64,000 bases of DNA from Toxonevra muliebris (lineage: Eukaryota > Arthropoda > Insecta > Diptera > Pallopteridae), in the NCBI GenBank assembly GCA_963691655.1, contig OY829328.1, positions 77,194,400 through 77,258,399 on the forward strand. The letters run 5' to 3'. This document shows positions 1 to 11,750 of this stretch, in pieces. Position 1 is the stretch's first letter. Every line of letters starts with the position of its first letter. The translations under genes and the position numbers were made by a program. A model generated the notes under the pieces. That model was not told the origin of the DNA, ran no database searches, and saw nothing but the letters and a program-made list of their open reading frames with translations.

Positions 1-1470
1 AAGATTCTGCTCTGAATTAATTCTAAACGAATTGAGTTTCTTTATTTAATTTGGTTTTCGTTTTTTTCTGTACTTACATACTCTTCTATGACCTCAATAG
101 GTCAGGCAGATGATTCATTGTATAGTGAAAAACAATAACAATAAATCAAATCAAAAACAATTTATAATAAAAAAAGTAAAATCGAAAAACAGACTAGAAA
201 ATAAAATTGTGTACCTAAGCAAAGCAGCTGGCTATTCAATGTGTTTTTTTATAATTATAAATTTATATATTTAAATGTAGATTATATTTTTAAATTAAAA
301 TTGAATGTTATTGGTATTAAAATTCATACCAGTCCTTTATATATGTACGCATGAGTACTTGAAGTTTTATTTTGGCAACAAACTAAGCTAACAATAAAAT
401 AACAATAACAAGAAAGAAAAAAAAATAAGAATAAGAGCTAAACCAAATCAACAACAATTTTTTGGTAGCAAGAAGTATAATTCCAATTGCGTTTTTATAT
501 ACATACATACATACGTTAGAATATGAAATCGATTCGAAAATCAAGTAGCGCAATTTTTTATTTTTTTTTTAATATTATTTTTCAGTTTGGCTTGATTTTA
601 CTTTGAGGTTTATAGTATGTCTGTATGTGCCTAATGATGTCATTTTTATTTAACGCGCTGTTAGCTTTCTCTTCTATTCACACCCGCCCGCCATTTATTC
701 ATCCATATGGCATAATAAATATGTATGTATGTGTATAGTATAATTCTAATTCTATTCGCGTTTAATAGTATTCAAGTTTGGACGTTCCCACGTACAGTCA
801 AACATTCAGTCAGTCAAACACATTCAGCTAGTCAAACACAATCAGCCAGTGACAGTTTGACTTAGTCAGTCAAACTTTCTGTCAGTTAAACTCTTTGTCA
901 GTCTCACACTGAGTCAGTCAAACAGTCAATTAGTTATTCAATCTGTCATTCTCTTTCTCTCTCTCTCTTTTAGTAATTTATAACTTGTAAATTCTCATTT
1001 TTTGCGTTCTTTATTTCTACATTATATTTAATATCTGAATTGGAATATTTTTATTTGAGAATTTGTATTTGTTACCCTACCTACAAATTGTTTTGGTCAA
1101 TGACAATAACCTGTTTGTTGTTAGAAACTATTTAACAAATCTAAATCTTTCTCTCTCTCGGTTTTCGATATCCCCCTTTATTTGTCTCTCTCTCTCTCTG
1201 TTCTTTAACACTTTTACATGCAAATTGAAAAAAGTTCTAGATTCTAGCGTTTAGAATTTGTTTTATTGACGCAAGTTAAGTAAATAAAAAATTAGTAAAA
1301 TCTCATTGTTACTTAACTGTCAAAGCCTTAGTTTATATTGTGTGTATGTATGTGTGCGCTTGTAACGGTTCATTTGTTGTTTGAATTTGAAATTTTCATA
1401 ATCCCCCTCACAACGGAATTATAAGGTAAAACAACAATTCCTATCAGTTTTACAGTTGCACATCTTCATA
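1..1470. other. AT-rich non-coding DNA with simple repeats
   Basis: No coding exon is recognisable. The stretch is AT-rich with ACATAC, TATG and TCTC microsatellites. Between about 795 and 935 there is a degenerate cluster of CAGTCAAAC-like motifs, listed separately. Short open frames here have no recognisable domain and follow the low-complexity sequence. Confidence 0.6.
795..935. repeat. degenerate CAGTCAAAC motif cluster
   Basis: Roughly a dozen copies of CAGTCAAAC and close variants (CAGTCAGTCAAAC, CAGTTAAAC, CAGTTTGAC in the reverse sense) occur in about 140 bp. Spacing is irregular, 12-20 bp. It may be a decayed short tandem repeat or a clustered binding site; the sequence alone does not decide. 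Confidence 0.6.
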
Positions 1471-1681
1471 TACACTATGGTGCATAACTATAGCCCCACC
1501 TTTAATTCAATACATCCACTGGTTCTAAAAGGTTGCAGAATAAATTCAATAAATTTTTATGAAAGACCAAATACCAAAAAAAAGTTGCTTCAAAATTATT
1601 TTAGAAATATTTGCGGATGTACATAAAATTCAAAATATGTTTTTTTTACCACAGAGTTGTAATTCTAAAGTGGCACACTCA

Positions 1682-1890
1682 CTTTTTTTTTTTTTTTTTT
1701 TTTTTAATTCACTTCTTTATCTGAGAATCGAAACCGTTGAGAACTGGTCCTTCGAGCATTTAAGTAGTAAATCAAGGAAGTGACTCATTTAATTAGAACA
1801 ATCCATTTGGAGTTTTTTTTTAAGAATTTAACCCCATCTGGGAATCGAACCTGAGGCAGCTGGAACTCCATACTCCTTTGAACTAAAATT
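1682..1890 (-). repeat. tRNA-derived SINE-like fragment
   Basis: On the minus strand GGTTCGATTCC (complement of 1841-1851) is a perfect RNA polymerase III B box. A poly-T run at 1683-1706 on the plus strand would be the A-tail. A second weaker B-box-like match lies at about 1725-1737. There is no complete tRNA fold. It is nested in the Tc1/mariner element. Confidence 0.4.
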
Positions 1891-2161
1891 AAATCTCAGT
1901 ATTGCTGCTGCATAGCAACATTAGAATAGAAGTGCCGTAACTTCTAAAACATAGGTTTGAGATAATTGCATTTCAGACATAATAATAGTGAGATGTTTCA
2001 TAGGATGGAAAAAATGTTGTTGACTAAATAGCGCTTAAACGGTAAGAGATGGAAGTTTCGATAGTGTTCCATTGAAAAGATCGGTTAAAAATACATTATG
2101 TTCAATCATAAACTGAAAATTGTCATTTTAGAAGTTAAGACACTTCTATTCTCATGGTGCG

Positions 2162-2541
2162 ATGTATTCTTTTAAATAAATTCAGTGCTTTTCAATATAA
2201 CCGCCTTCAAACTATGCGAAAAACGTAAAAATAGCTCGCCGCTGAACTTCTTGCTAAGATCAGTCCAAGATTTCTATAATGACCTTTATAGTGACTCCAG
2301 ACTGTGGTGCTGAGATGCACAAGCCTTGCTCTCTGAAATGCTCCAAATAGCATAGTTCATTGAGTTTAAGTATGGGTAGTATGATGGCTATTCTTGAGAC
2401 GTTATGAATGCATTCAAATTTTGTTTTATCCACGTTTGCGCCATTTTTGCCTTGTGGGATGGTGTAGAATCTTGCTGGAAAGCCCAATTTTCGTTTACAT
2501 GTATATCTTGCGCTCACAAAAGGAAGGACATGTTTGTTCAA
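2162..2541 (-). pseudogene. Tc1/mariner transposase C-terminal remnant
   Basis: The minus strand contains the C-terminal part of a DDE transposase split over frames. One frame reads QDSTPSHKAKMAQ followed by a WSISESKACA-like stretch, which matches the second-aspartate region and the helix after the third catalytic residue in Tc1/mariner proteins. Stops and shifts separate the parts, so no functional protein is made. It belongs to the 1473-3440 element. Confidence 0.75.
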
Positions 2542-3440
2542 AATGTACTGTTAAATAACCTTGACAATTTTGATTGCTTGGAAAAGCTTTTTTCAGTATT
2601 TTATTGCTGCAAAAAAACTTCCTAAATCATTAAGGTACCTCCACCAAAATTATTTTTAAAAGAATATCTTGGTTCTTTTCGGATGTGTTTTCAATATGAG
2701 GTAAACTCATTAAGACCATCCAAATAAAACATTTTCTCATCGGGAGAAAATTAACAAAAATCGAAAAATTTTTCAAAATTCCAATTTCCCATTTTTCTCG
2801 TGCAAATGGCAGGCAGATTCAATAACTTGCGCAAGGCTTTTAGTTTTTGCTTTACGATCTGCGGAGAACGCTACAAAACACGAGCTGTCGTCCATCGAGC
2901 GGCATATACGTCACATTCTTTCGCAATTTGGGGTCTATTTTCTCTTAAGTCGCTTGCGATGTTGATAATACAGCATTTATCTAGTTAAAAAAGGCTTGGA
3001 TTGTGGTTATTCCGTTTTATTTTTGGCATAATTACTTTGTTTCTTCAAATAATTTCGAATTAGTCTAGATCAAATCTGTTAAGTTTTTTAATAAGTCTTT
3101 AAAGTTTTAAAACTTAAGTAAATTTGCATTATTTCTTGGCATTTAGATAAGTCCCACGTGTCATTAAAATAAATGAATACTAAAATCTAGAACAAAGATC
3201 AGTGACTGACCAAAATTTAGCTCAAACTAAAAAAGTTCACTTATGCACCAATAAAATAAACAAAGATTGTATTTTAAAGATACATCCGCAAATACTTATA
3301 AAATGATTTTTTTCTTAAATTAACTTAAAACTTAATTCTCCTTCATAAAAATTTAATGAACTTATTCTATAATCTCTTAGTAGTTCTATGAAAGTAAGTG
3401 TTTTAAAACATAAGTGCCGCAATATTTATGCACCATAGTG

Positions 3441-4389
3441 TATTTTGCCGTAAGAGGAAACCATTTTATAATAAAGACCAATGCAACCTTGGTTTTGAGT
3501 TTCATGTGGAATCGTCATCATCAATAGCTTCTGTTTCTCTTCAAAGAACATATGTCTTCAATAAAACACTTCCATTTGGTACACTTCTTTCGCGGAACTT
3601 TTATCGCATTCCATAATTTTTTTATTTTTTAATTTTTTAATTTTTTTTTCATATATTTTTATTTGCAATCAGAAAAATTATATGAAAAAAAAACGAATTG
3701 AGGATCCACCATTTTGACTCTTCTTTCTTAATTTCGTTTTTTTTTTTACATGGAGTTTTTACACTCTCAATTTAAGAGAGCAAAAAACTTCATATAAATA
3801 AAACGAAAAGAGAGAGCGAAAAACTTCATACAAAAAAAAAACGAAAAGAACTTGCTCGACAAATCCACCTTAAAAGACAAACAATTTTTATGCTTGTGTG
3901 TGTGTGTGTGTGTCTCTCAATCGTCATTGGTTTTCGTTGATGTTAAATCTATACATGGTATAGATACAAATGTATCTACAAATGTATCTATACATGTATC
4001 TATACATGTATCTTTGTAGATACTCATATGTACTTGGACAAATGTGAATTTATATCTTGTTTATGTGAAATTTAGCAACATGAGGTCATACGTGACCTAA
4101 TCTAGATTTTTCGCCATTATATTTTCCTCTACTTTCTGCAAATTAGACAGTCATAAGATGTATGATGATTAATCTATTTCGACGATCTCCATACATTCAT
4201 ACAGATTGTATTTCCAAAGATGTAAATTGAAAAAATTCACAAGCACTTGTTGAAAAATGCACTACATACATACATATTTACATAAATTTAAATTAACAAT
4301 AGCATATAACACCTACATACATATTTACTCTATTAAGTGATAATTAATTAATTTGTATTTTTTGCTTCTTCTTCTTCTTCTATTTCCAG
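3441..4389. other. region upstream of the FAMeT-like exon; MITE-like and simple repeats
   Basis: About 3700-3880 holds GAGAG / CTTCATATAAA motifs shared with 7505-7650 and 40750-41873, so it is a dispersed MITE-like repeat. A (GT)n run lies at about 3895-3914. A palindrome-rich ATGTATCTATAC repeat lies at 3955-4020. The last 40 bases before 4390 are a strong pyrimidine tract ending in CCAG, the splice acceptor of the next exon. I could not find the first coding exon of that gene here. Confidence 0.5.
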
Positions 4390-4794
4390 TTGAAATCAAC
4401 ACTCCCGATAAATTGGAATACCAATTCCATCCAGCCTCAGGTGGTGTTTTCACCTTTAAGGTACGCGCCGCTCATGATGCTCACATTGCGCTCACACCCG
4501 CACCCGTTGAAGCTGAGCCAATTTATGAGATCTTCATTGGTGGCTGGGAGAATACCAAGTCAGTGATCCGCAGGAATCGTCAAAAGCCCGATGTTGCTGA
4601 ATTACATACACCCGGTGCATTGGAAGCTGGCGAATATCGCGGTTTCTGGATTCGTTGGTACGATAATGTCATCACAGTAGGACGTGAAGGTGAGGCAGCT
4701 GCATTTTTATCGCATGAAGATAGAAATTTGTTCCCCATCAATTATGTGGGCATCTGCACAGGCTGGGGAGCACAAGGTTCATGGTTGTTAGACA
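4390..4794 (+). CDS. FAMeT-like gene, exon with Methyltransf_FA domain
   Basis: The acceptor is a TTCTTCTTC tract followed by TTTCCAG before 4390. The donor is A|GTGAGT after 4794. The exon opens with the last two bases of a split valine codon and closes with the first base of an asparagine codon. An open frame runs back through the intron to an ATG at 4353, but its leucine-rich start is the polypyrimidine tract read as protein. Confidence 0.9.
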
Positions 4795-5349
4795 GTGAGT
4801 ATAAATACATTTTGAAATAGTCTTGGATTTATTATTAAATTTTTGCTTCTGTATTTTTCTATAGACACTCCAACCGCTCCCACTGCTGCCGGTTTTAGTG
4901 CACCCATTAACATGGGCAGTGGCCCAGGATGTTGGGTACCCGCTGCTAATGGTGTTGTACCGCCCAGCTCTATGGAGGGCGGTTTCGATGGCAGCGAGCA
5001 ATTGTACATTGCACGTGCTCGTCATGAAGGTGACCTCATTCCCGGTAAATTACATCCCTCACATGGTGTTTGCTATATCGCCTGGGGTGGCGCTGAACAC
5101 GGCCACAAGGAATACGAAGTTTTATGCGCTGGTGGTGGCCACTGGGTTCCCGTTTATGATGGCAATATACCACCAAATGCTATTCCCGGCGGTGAATCTG
5201 CCCAGGGTGAACCTTTGTTCATTGGTCGCGCTACTCATGATGGTACTGTAACCGTTGGCAAAGTGCAACCATCACATGGATGCTGTTACATTCCATATGG
5301 TGGCGAGGAGTTGGCCTATAAGGAATTCGAAGTTTATGTTTCAAATTAA
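4390..5349 (+). CDS. farnesoic acid O-methyltransferase-like protein with DM9 repeats (last two coding exons)
   Basis: Two exons join in phase, 4390-4794 and 4865-5349, separated by a 70-bp GT/AG intron, and give about 296 residues. The first ~100 residues form a Methyltransf_FA domain (EIFIGGWENTKSVIR, FWIRWYDNVITVGREG). The second exon encodes two DM9 repeats with parallel motifs: GCWVPAANG...YIARARHEGDLIPGKLHPSHG and HWVPVYDG...FIGRATHDGTVTVGKVQPSHG, ending YKEFEVYVSN. The family resembles Drosophila CG10527 (FAMeT). Despite the name, catalysis of juvenile hormone precursor methylation is doubtful in flies. DM9 proteins are cytosolic carbohydrate-binding or stress-relocalising proteins in other animals. 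No signal peptide or membrane segment is visible. The exon begins with two bases of a split codon, so a 5' exon with the start codon is missing, either further upstream or outside the window. Confidence 0.92.
4865..5349 (+). CDS. FAMeT-like gene, terminal exon with two DM9 repeats
   Basis: The acceptor is TTTTTCTATAG before 4865. The exon runs to TAA at 5347-5349. The two DM9 units can be aligned with each other (PGKLHPSHG and VGKVQPSHG), showing an internal duplication. Candidate poly(A) signals AATAAA lie at 5520-5525 and 5845-5850. Confidence 0.92.
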
Positions 5350-5900
5350 AAATATGTCAATAGTTACGAGCAGAAAGAGGAGGAGAAGGAGTAGATAGTA
5401 GTGTAGCTTTATCCTCTCTCCCATACACACACACATACACACATACACACGTACACATTTACTCACGCACACTTTAACTAGTGGACGCACAGTAATTAGT
5501 AATTGAATTTGTATTTATTAATAAACAAAATAAGAAATATCTGTCTATCTCATCGTAAATGCTGCTTAACGCACCCTGTATGCAACAATTATCGAATGTG
5601 CCTTCTCGCAGTTGGATATGTAATCGTTGAATCGAATAATACAGATATGAATTCCAAATTGTTTGTTTGTGTCCAACTGCTGCTGATGGCTACATAATTC
5701 TAAATATTTTATTTTAATTTTTTTCTTTTTTGTTTAATTTTTTCATTTTATTTTCAATGTATGTCGTAATAATAATCGAATATTGTCGAATCTCAATTAT
5801 GTAATTTTATATTAAAATTTATATTTTTGCAAATTGTTAACAGAAATAAAAATAAAAATAAAAAAAAAAGTTCAAGCAATGGACAAAACAAAAAAAAAAA
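5350..5900 (+). other. 3' UTR of the FAMeT-like gene
   Basis: After the stop comes non-coding sequence with a (CACA) run near 5425-5460, then AT-rich DNA with AATAAA hexamers at 5520-5525 and 5845-5850. The end of the transcript cannot be placed exactly. Confidence 0.5.
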
Positions 5901-6024
5901 AGTTTAATTTCTTTTCTTTCTTCCTATAAATATCTGGTGAAAATATTCAGGTTTTCATTAAATATGGAGTTCCTGATTTTTGCTCTTCTTATTCTGGTGT
6001 TTTGCCTCAGTATTATTTGAAACA

Positions 6025-6490
6025 GACTGCAAGGTAGGAACTAAGACCAGGACAGGAATTGAGACTAAGTTAAGAATTCAAACCAAGACAGCAAAGTAGG
6101 AACTCAGATCAAGTTAGAAACGCAGACAAAGGTAGAAACTTGGATTAAGGTAGGAGCTGAGAAGGAAACTACAGCTTACTCGGTAGAAGATGAAATTACG
6201 GAAGGAACTGAAACCAAGATAAAAGTTGAGACAAGTTAGGAACTACGATCGAGGCAAGAACTGAGACTAAATCATAAACTAAGGACAAGGTAGAAACTGA
6301 AGTCAATGCAATAATTTTGACCAAGGTAGAGACAGAGTCGAAGGCTTGAATTGAATTTAAGGTAAGAACTTAGAACAAGGCAGAAATTAATTCAATTTAA
6401 GAAACTAAGACCAAGGGAGGGCCTTAGGACAGGGTAAGCATAAGGCGAAAACTTAGGCCAAGATAGATACTAAATCGAAGGTAATAATTA
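6025..6490. repeat. degenerate ~18-22-bp purine-rich repeat array
   Basis: Variants of AAGGTAGGAACTGAGACCA recur more than 20 times with gaps of 18-22 bp (for example AAGGTAGGAACTAAGACCA, TAGAAACTTGGATTAAGG). No open frame of note is present. It resembles in unit size, but not in sequence, the arrays at 9.86-11.75 kb and 58.3-59.97 kb. Confidence 0.75.
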
Positions 6491-6569
6491 CTTGAGTCAC
6501 AATTAGCACTATAGCGCCGTTTTTAAACCATTTCCTCACCGAACTAAAACTAATGCTGGGCTCTTACTA

Positions 6570-6765
6570 AACCCACCCCGTGGAGTTTAGATATCCTAGC
6601 AGATTCTTTGGACTAACTGCGAAGTAATCGGACAATCCATCGAGGAAATACTTTCCCAAGAACCTATATCTTGTCCTCGCCAAGACTGGACATCCACAAA
6701 GAAAGTGGGAAATTGTTTCTTTTTCTTCTAAGTTTCCACAACTTCTGCAGTGGGTGTTAAAAAGA
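6570..6765 (-). pseudogene. LINE ORF2 C-terminal fragment (zinc-knuckle tail)
   Basis: The minus strand reads CRSCGNLEEKETISHFLCGC, then PVLARTRYRFLG and SPKNLLGYLNSTGW, ending at a stop. This C-X2-C-X-H-C-type tail followed by an 'ARTR...LG' block is typical of the extreme C-terminus of non-LTR retrotransposon ORF2 proteins with RNase H. Only the tail is left, as expected from 5' truncation during target-primed reverse transcription. Confidence 0.8.
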
Positions 6766-6779
6766 ATGTGCAGTTACTC

Positions 6780-8707
6780 TAGTGAAAGTGAAACCATACG
6801 TATTTTTCATCTGAAAAAAGGCAATATATAAAAAGGAAAATTTCAAGAATTTTATTAATCATTAAACTTACTTATCCATCACGCTCGTTATAAATAAAAG
6901 TAGCGCCAAATCTTCTTTTTTTATGTTTTACATTCACAAATTGTACCTAAAATCTGCCGACTGTACCTTCTAATTTCAAAAAGTCGGAAAAAGGCGGCTA
7001 GCCACCGCTATTTTCGCAATTTTATGTAGTTGGTTATTGGTTTCAGATTAAATTTTTTGTATAGGTCGGTGTTACTGACGACATTTGGCCAGCTTAAGGA
7101 TTCGTCGGAGGAATTTGTTGACAAAACTTTGAATTTTTCCGGTAAGAAAGTATGTGACAACTCAGGTCTTGGATTTAAGAAAAAATAAGTATTTACTTAA
7201 ATTTCTTAAAAGTGTTCAGAATTTTTCAAAATTTTCAAATAGAAATATCTCAAAAACCTGAAATTCCCGTAAAAACATCTGTTGCCTCATCGGGTCAAAA
7301 AATTTACTTATATTCGTTAACCTGTATAATTGTATGATCTACTCATACAATTCAATGAATATTTATGTGAAGAAAAAAAAATAAGAAAAATATACGCACA
7401 AAAAATATATGCAAATGTACCAACTGTACTGCCATTGTGGTACCGATGTACTTTTTGATTTGAATTGTACCAAAAAAGCATAATTATATTAAAAATATCA
7501 TCACTGGTTTATGTGTGCTTATTGTGTATTTCGCTCTCTTACATTGAGAGAGAGTAAAAATTTCATATAAAAAAAGAAACAAAAAGAGATGGAAAATGGC
7601 GCTCGCTCGTTAAGCCGATGGTGGTTTTTCGTAAATCGATGGACGGGGAATCGTTTCCTTTAATCGCTGGTGTCGTCATTTATTTTGCCATATTTCCCTT
7701 CTTTTTTTTTTTTTTTGTATTTTCAAGTTTATATATTCTCGTATATTCACGAATTGTCACAAACATGGCATATGAGTGACTTTCTCTCCAATGCTCAGAG
7801 GTACAATTTTACGGCGAATCAACCATTTTGTGTTTGCAGTAGTTGCATAAAAAACATCAAAGAGTGAGAGAAGGAGATAGAGCTAGTCTCTTTTTCGCAC
7901 ATGGCGTGTTTTTCAAATTTCATAAAATGATCGGAATAAGTTGGTCTATTAAATATATCGATGCGGTAGGAACGGAATGACGTCAGAGATATTGCAAATC
8001 GTTTTTTTTCGTTTCGTTCTAATAGTTTCCTGCTAAAAAAAAAAAGACAAACTTCATTCTTCATATATTAAATATGTATTCAGATTTTATTTTCAATTTA
8101 ATTCTTTAGCATTTTTTTTTTTTTATTTTTTTTTTAATTTTTTTATTTTCATTATTAAATATTTTATAGGTTATTATGTATGGATATTATTATTATATAA
8201 TATAATATAAATGTGTATATGTATGTAATAATATTGTATAACATTATATGGTATATTTATTTATGTATGTATTTTATGTGTTGGTAGTAGCATCTAAAAA
8301 TGTGATTACATTTTTCTCTTCTAGAAATAGGCATTTTATTTATTCATTTTTTTTTTTAATAATATTATTTTTTGTAATTATATAAAACACCAATCATCTT
8401 TTCCAATTTTAACGCGCATAACAAATTTTTTTTTTTCGTTTTGTTTTTTGTTCATTATACATATATAACTAAAATAATATCATTTAAAAACTGTACGTAT
8501 ATGTATTTTATGTTTAACGTATTTCTTTTTGATATCTATTAAAAATTAAAAATGCTTTTTTTTGAAATAGTTTCTTTTTTCGAACAGTTTTTCTTTTTTA
8601 AAAGTCTACTTAACAATTTTATTACTGTACTTTCGCATTGTATGATTATTTTTTATGTGGTGTTTTTAAAAATTGTATTTTTTGATTAAGTATTAAGTTA
8701 ATTAATA
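6780..8707. other. intergenic AT-rich DNA
   Basis: No exon was recognised. At 7505-7650 is a GAGAGAGAG / TTTCATATAAAAAAA motif set shared with 3.7 kb and 40.75/41.8 kb. Long T runs and TA-rich microsatellites fill 8040-8700. Confidence 0.5.
7505..7650. repeat. MITE-like repeat (CTCTC / TTCATATAAAA family)
   Basis: CGCTCTCTTACATTGAGAG, then a TTTCATATAAAAAAAG block and a GCGCTCGCTCG segment, correspond to the sequence that flanks the hAT insertion at 40.79-41.80 kb and to 3.74-3.85 kb. The three copies are strongly diverged. Confidence 0.5.
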
Positions 8708-9859
8708 CAGTGGTGGCTATAAATATTCATTAACATGCTAGTGATTGTGAAAATAGTTAAGACTTTTGCAATGCTCAATCAATGGTGAGAAATTTGAGCC
8801 AAGAAAGAGCAAATTTTAATATCGTCAGAGTCTTTCAGAGAAAACGCGAGCTGCGTGGTAAACTATTTTTTTTTTTTTATTAATAGATAAATAAAAAAGT
8901 TTTCAAATAATATAAGAATTAATGTCCCTAAAAGTATGAGACCTGGGGCATTAGAATTTTATAGACAAAGTCACAAGTAAGCGCTTTGATGCTCTATGAA
9001 ATACAAACCAGAGAAACCGCCAGATGACTTCAAGCCGAACGTTTTGGAACTTAAATTTGTTGTAAATTATTCCGTCGCTAAGTCGAGGATTTATGTTTAA
9101 GCTTACAGAGTAAAACAAGTCTTGAATTAAAGAGGCAGGTAGTAAGTAAGTTATTTGAAAGTGTTTTCATGAATTTTTTTTTTATACATAACGAAAATCA
9201 CCCATTTCATGGGTTTGATTCAGGTTGTTACTCGATTAGTTACAATGGCGTTCTATCTATTGCAAGAAAAATGTTAGTCTCGGTTGTTCAGTACTATTTG
9301 TTCAGAACTGGTTGTTGATTACTGATCACACGTTCCCGTCAGGATATTTCATACTGAATCTTCATATTTGCGTGTTTATTCTACATTCCTCAGGGTAGTC
9401 ATTCATATATTTGTTACCACCTTGAGTGCAGCCAGACCAGTCGCTACAAATTTTTCCACGTTTTTATTTCTATCTACTTTTTATTTCATATTCCAAAGTC
9501 TCGAGTAACTGCTCGGCAAATACTTCAGTCTGAAAATTCAAATTGTGTGAGAAATATTACAACAAATACGCCTCATTTAAGAAAATGCAATGACAATCCA
9601 GCTATGGCTCTAAATCTGGTGTAAAACATGCTTGAGCTTTAAGCCCCATATCATTCCATTAAAAAGAGAATCACTTAAAAATTATGTTTTTATCAATATC
9701 AGTGCCAACCACAATGTGATGGCTACAAAGTTTGGGCCCGTAGATAACTCTAAAGGCCTCTCTTTCGTCAAAAACGTCGAAGATTTTATTATATAGCCAA
9801 AGCAGAGTCAGTTGTTGCAGTTGTTTTCCATACTATTTAAAAAAAAAATCGTTTTTGTT

Positions 9860-11750
9860 ATAGAATATTTAAACTTTTTTTCAGAATACTCCCAATTCAT
9901 TTCGGAATCATTCAAATTTATTTCAAAAATTGTGACCGAAAAATTCCAAATTGATTTCATTGTATTCCAAATTGATTTTTTAGACTTTTTCAAAGTTACT
10001 TTAGATATCTTAAAATTGATCGCCGTATATTACAAACCAGAGCGTTGCGCCGATCGGTTCCAATTCGGTTGAGCCACCGCCGACAAATTTTATGCTCAGC
10101 CGATTTTGCACAGCCGCCGAATATTTTTGTTCCAGCAATTGCCGCCGTCGAAAAGTTGTCGGCGCAACGCTCTGTAACAAACTGATTTCAGAATACTGCA
10201 AATTTATTTTGAATTTTCTAAATTGATCTCTGATTTCAGAATATTTCAATTTAATTTGAGAACTCTTCAAATTGATTTTAGATTTTTCCAAATTTATTTC
10301 AGTGTCCAGATTGATTTCAAAATATTCAAAATTGATTTAAGTATCTTCCAAATTGATTTTAGATTTTTCCAAATTGATTTCAGTATATTCTAAATTAATT
10401 TCAGAATATTTCAACTTGATTTTTTTTTTTAGAAAATTGCATATTGATATCAAAATATTCCAAAAAGATTCCAGAGTTTTTCACATTTACTTTAGAATTC
10501 TTTGAAATGATCTCAGCATATTACAAATTGATTTCAGAATACTAAAAATTTAATTTCAAAGTATTCCAACTTGATTTGAGAATTCTCCGAATTGGCTTTA
10601 GATTTTTCTAAATTGATTTCCTTCAAAAATTGCAAACTGTTCACAGAATATACTAAATTGATTTTTTCAGAGTTTTTAAAATTAATTTTAGATACCATTT
10701 GTTAAGGCAAATATCATGAAAACTGAAGAAATCTGTGATTTATATAATTTATTTTTATATATTTATTTCATATAATTTCATTTTATGCACAAATTGGAGA
10801 ATTAAAACTTTTTCGCTTCTCTTCTTTTTTTCTTCTTCGGACTCGTTCACAATTGCTCTTTTGTTGTTGGCCTCTTAATTTGGTGAGTTGAAGGTGTGGT
10901 GAGTTTGAATGTTTGCGGGTTTGATTGATGATTTTGAATAGAATATTTAAATTGATCTCAGAATATTCCAAATTGATTTCAAAATATTAAAAATTTATTT
11001 CCGATTATTCCAAATTGATTCGAAAATTCTCAAAATTGATTTTCGATTTTTCTAAATTGATTTCAGAAAATTGCAAATTGATTTCAGTGTTTTCAAATTG
11101 ACTTTAGCTCCTTTAAATTGATCGCAGAATATTATAAAATGATTTCCGTATATTAAAAATTGATTTTGAATTTTAATTAATCTCGGAATATTTTAGATTA
11201 ATTTCAGAATATTATTAATTGATTTCTGAGTTTTTCAAATTGGTTTTTGATTCTGTAAATTGATTGCAGAATATAAAAAACTAATTTCAGAATATCAAAA
11301 ATTGATTTCTGAGTATTCCAACTTGATTTGAGAATTCTCCAAATTGATTTTAGATTTTTTTTAAATTGATTTTCGAATATTCTAAATAGTTTTCCGAATA
11401 TTTTAAATTGATTTCTTTCAGAATATTCCAAATTGAGTTCAGAATATTCCAAATTCAATAAGGAATTCCCTAAATTGATTTTAGAATATTTTAAATTCAT
11501 TTTAGAATATTTTAAAATGAATTTTCATATTGAGTATAGAATTGATCTCATATTTTGCCTTACAAATGTTTTTCAGAATTCTCCAAATTGATTTTAGAAT
11601 ATTTCAAAAAGGTTTTAAAATATTCTAAATTCCAAATTGATTTCAGATTGTTTAAATTCAATTTCAGAATATTTAAAATCGATTTCAAAATATTCTTAAT
11701 TGATTTCAATCTTCAATATGTTTCAAATTTATTTCGAAATTTCCAAAGAA
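9860..11750. repeat. degenerate 21-bp AT-rich minisatellite array
   Basis: About 80-90 diverged copies of a unit close to TTCAGAATATTCCAAATTGAT. The unit length stays near 21 bp, so translation on the minus strand gives heptapeptide repeats like LEYSEIN over up to ~98 codons. The array is interrupted by a 137-bp hAT-type MITE (10038-10174) and a ~280-bp unrelated stretch (about 10690-10970). Confidence 0.85.
10038..10174. mobile_element. 137-bp hAT-type MITE
   Basis: Perfect 16-bp terminal inverted repeats, CAGAGCGTTGCGCCGA and TCGGCGCAACGCTCTG. They are flanked by TTACAAAC (10030-10037) and TAACAAAC (10175-10182), an 8-bp target duplication with one mismatch. CAG ends and an 8-bp duplication are hAT hallmarks. 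The interior is GC-rich against the AT-rich host array. Confidence 0.85.

Larger units (their letters stand above)
1473..3440 (-). mobile_element. Tc1/mariner-type DNA transposon, decayed
   Basis: The left end reads CACTATGGTGCATAACTATA. The right end, read in reverse, is CACTATGGTGCATAAATATT. Both ends are flanked by TA (1471-1472 and 3441-3442), the target duplication of this superfamily. The minus strand between about 2160 and 2530 carries a broken transposase tail. In shifting frames it shows motifs such as FQQDS.PSHKAK and NYAIWSI, as in Tc1/mariner elements with a long D-to-D spacing. The N-terminal half, around 2800-2990, is unreadable because of stops and frameshifts. A tRNA-like SINE fragment sits inside near 1680-1890. 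The element is dead. The superfamily is well supported; the exact clade is inference. Confidence 0.85.

Noticed and set aside
4738..5251. Overlapping open frames on both strands at the FAMeT-like exons
   Set aside because: They are shadows of the DM9-repeat coding frame and have no domain of their own.
11204..11500. 98-codon minus-strand open frame in the 21-bp array
   Set aside because: Heptapeptide repetition follows from the 21-bp unit; there is no start context, splice signal or conserved domain.
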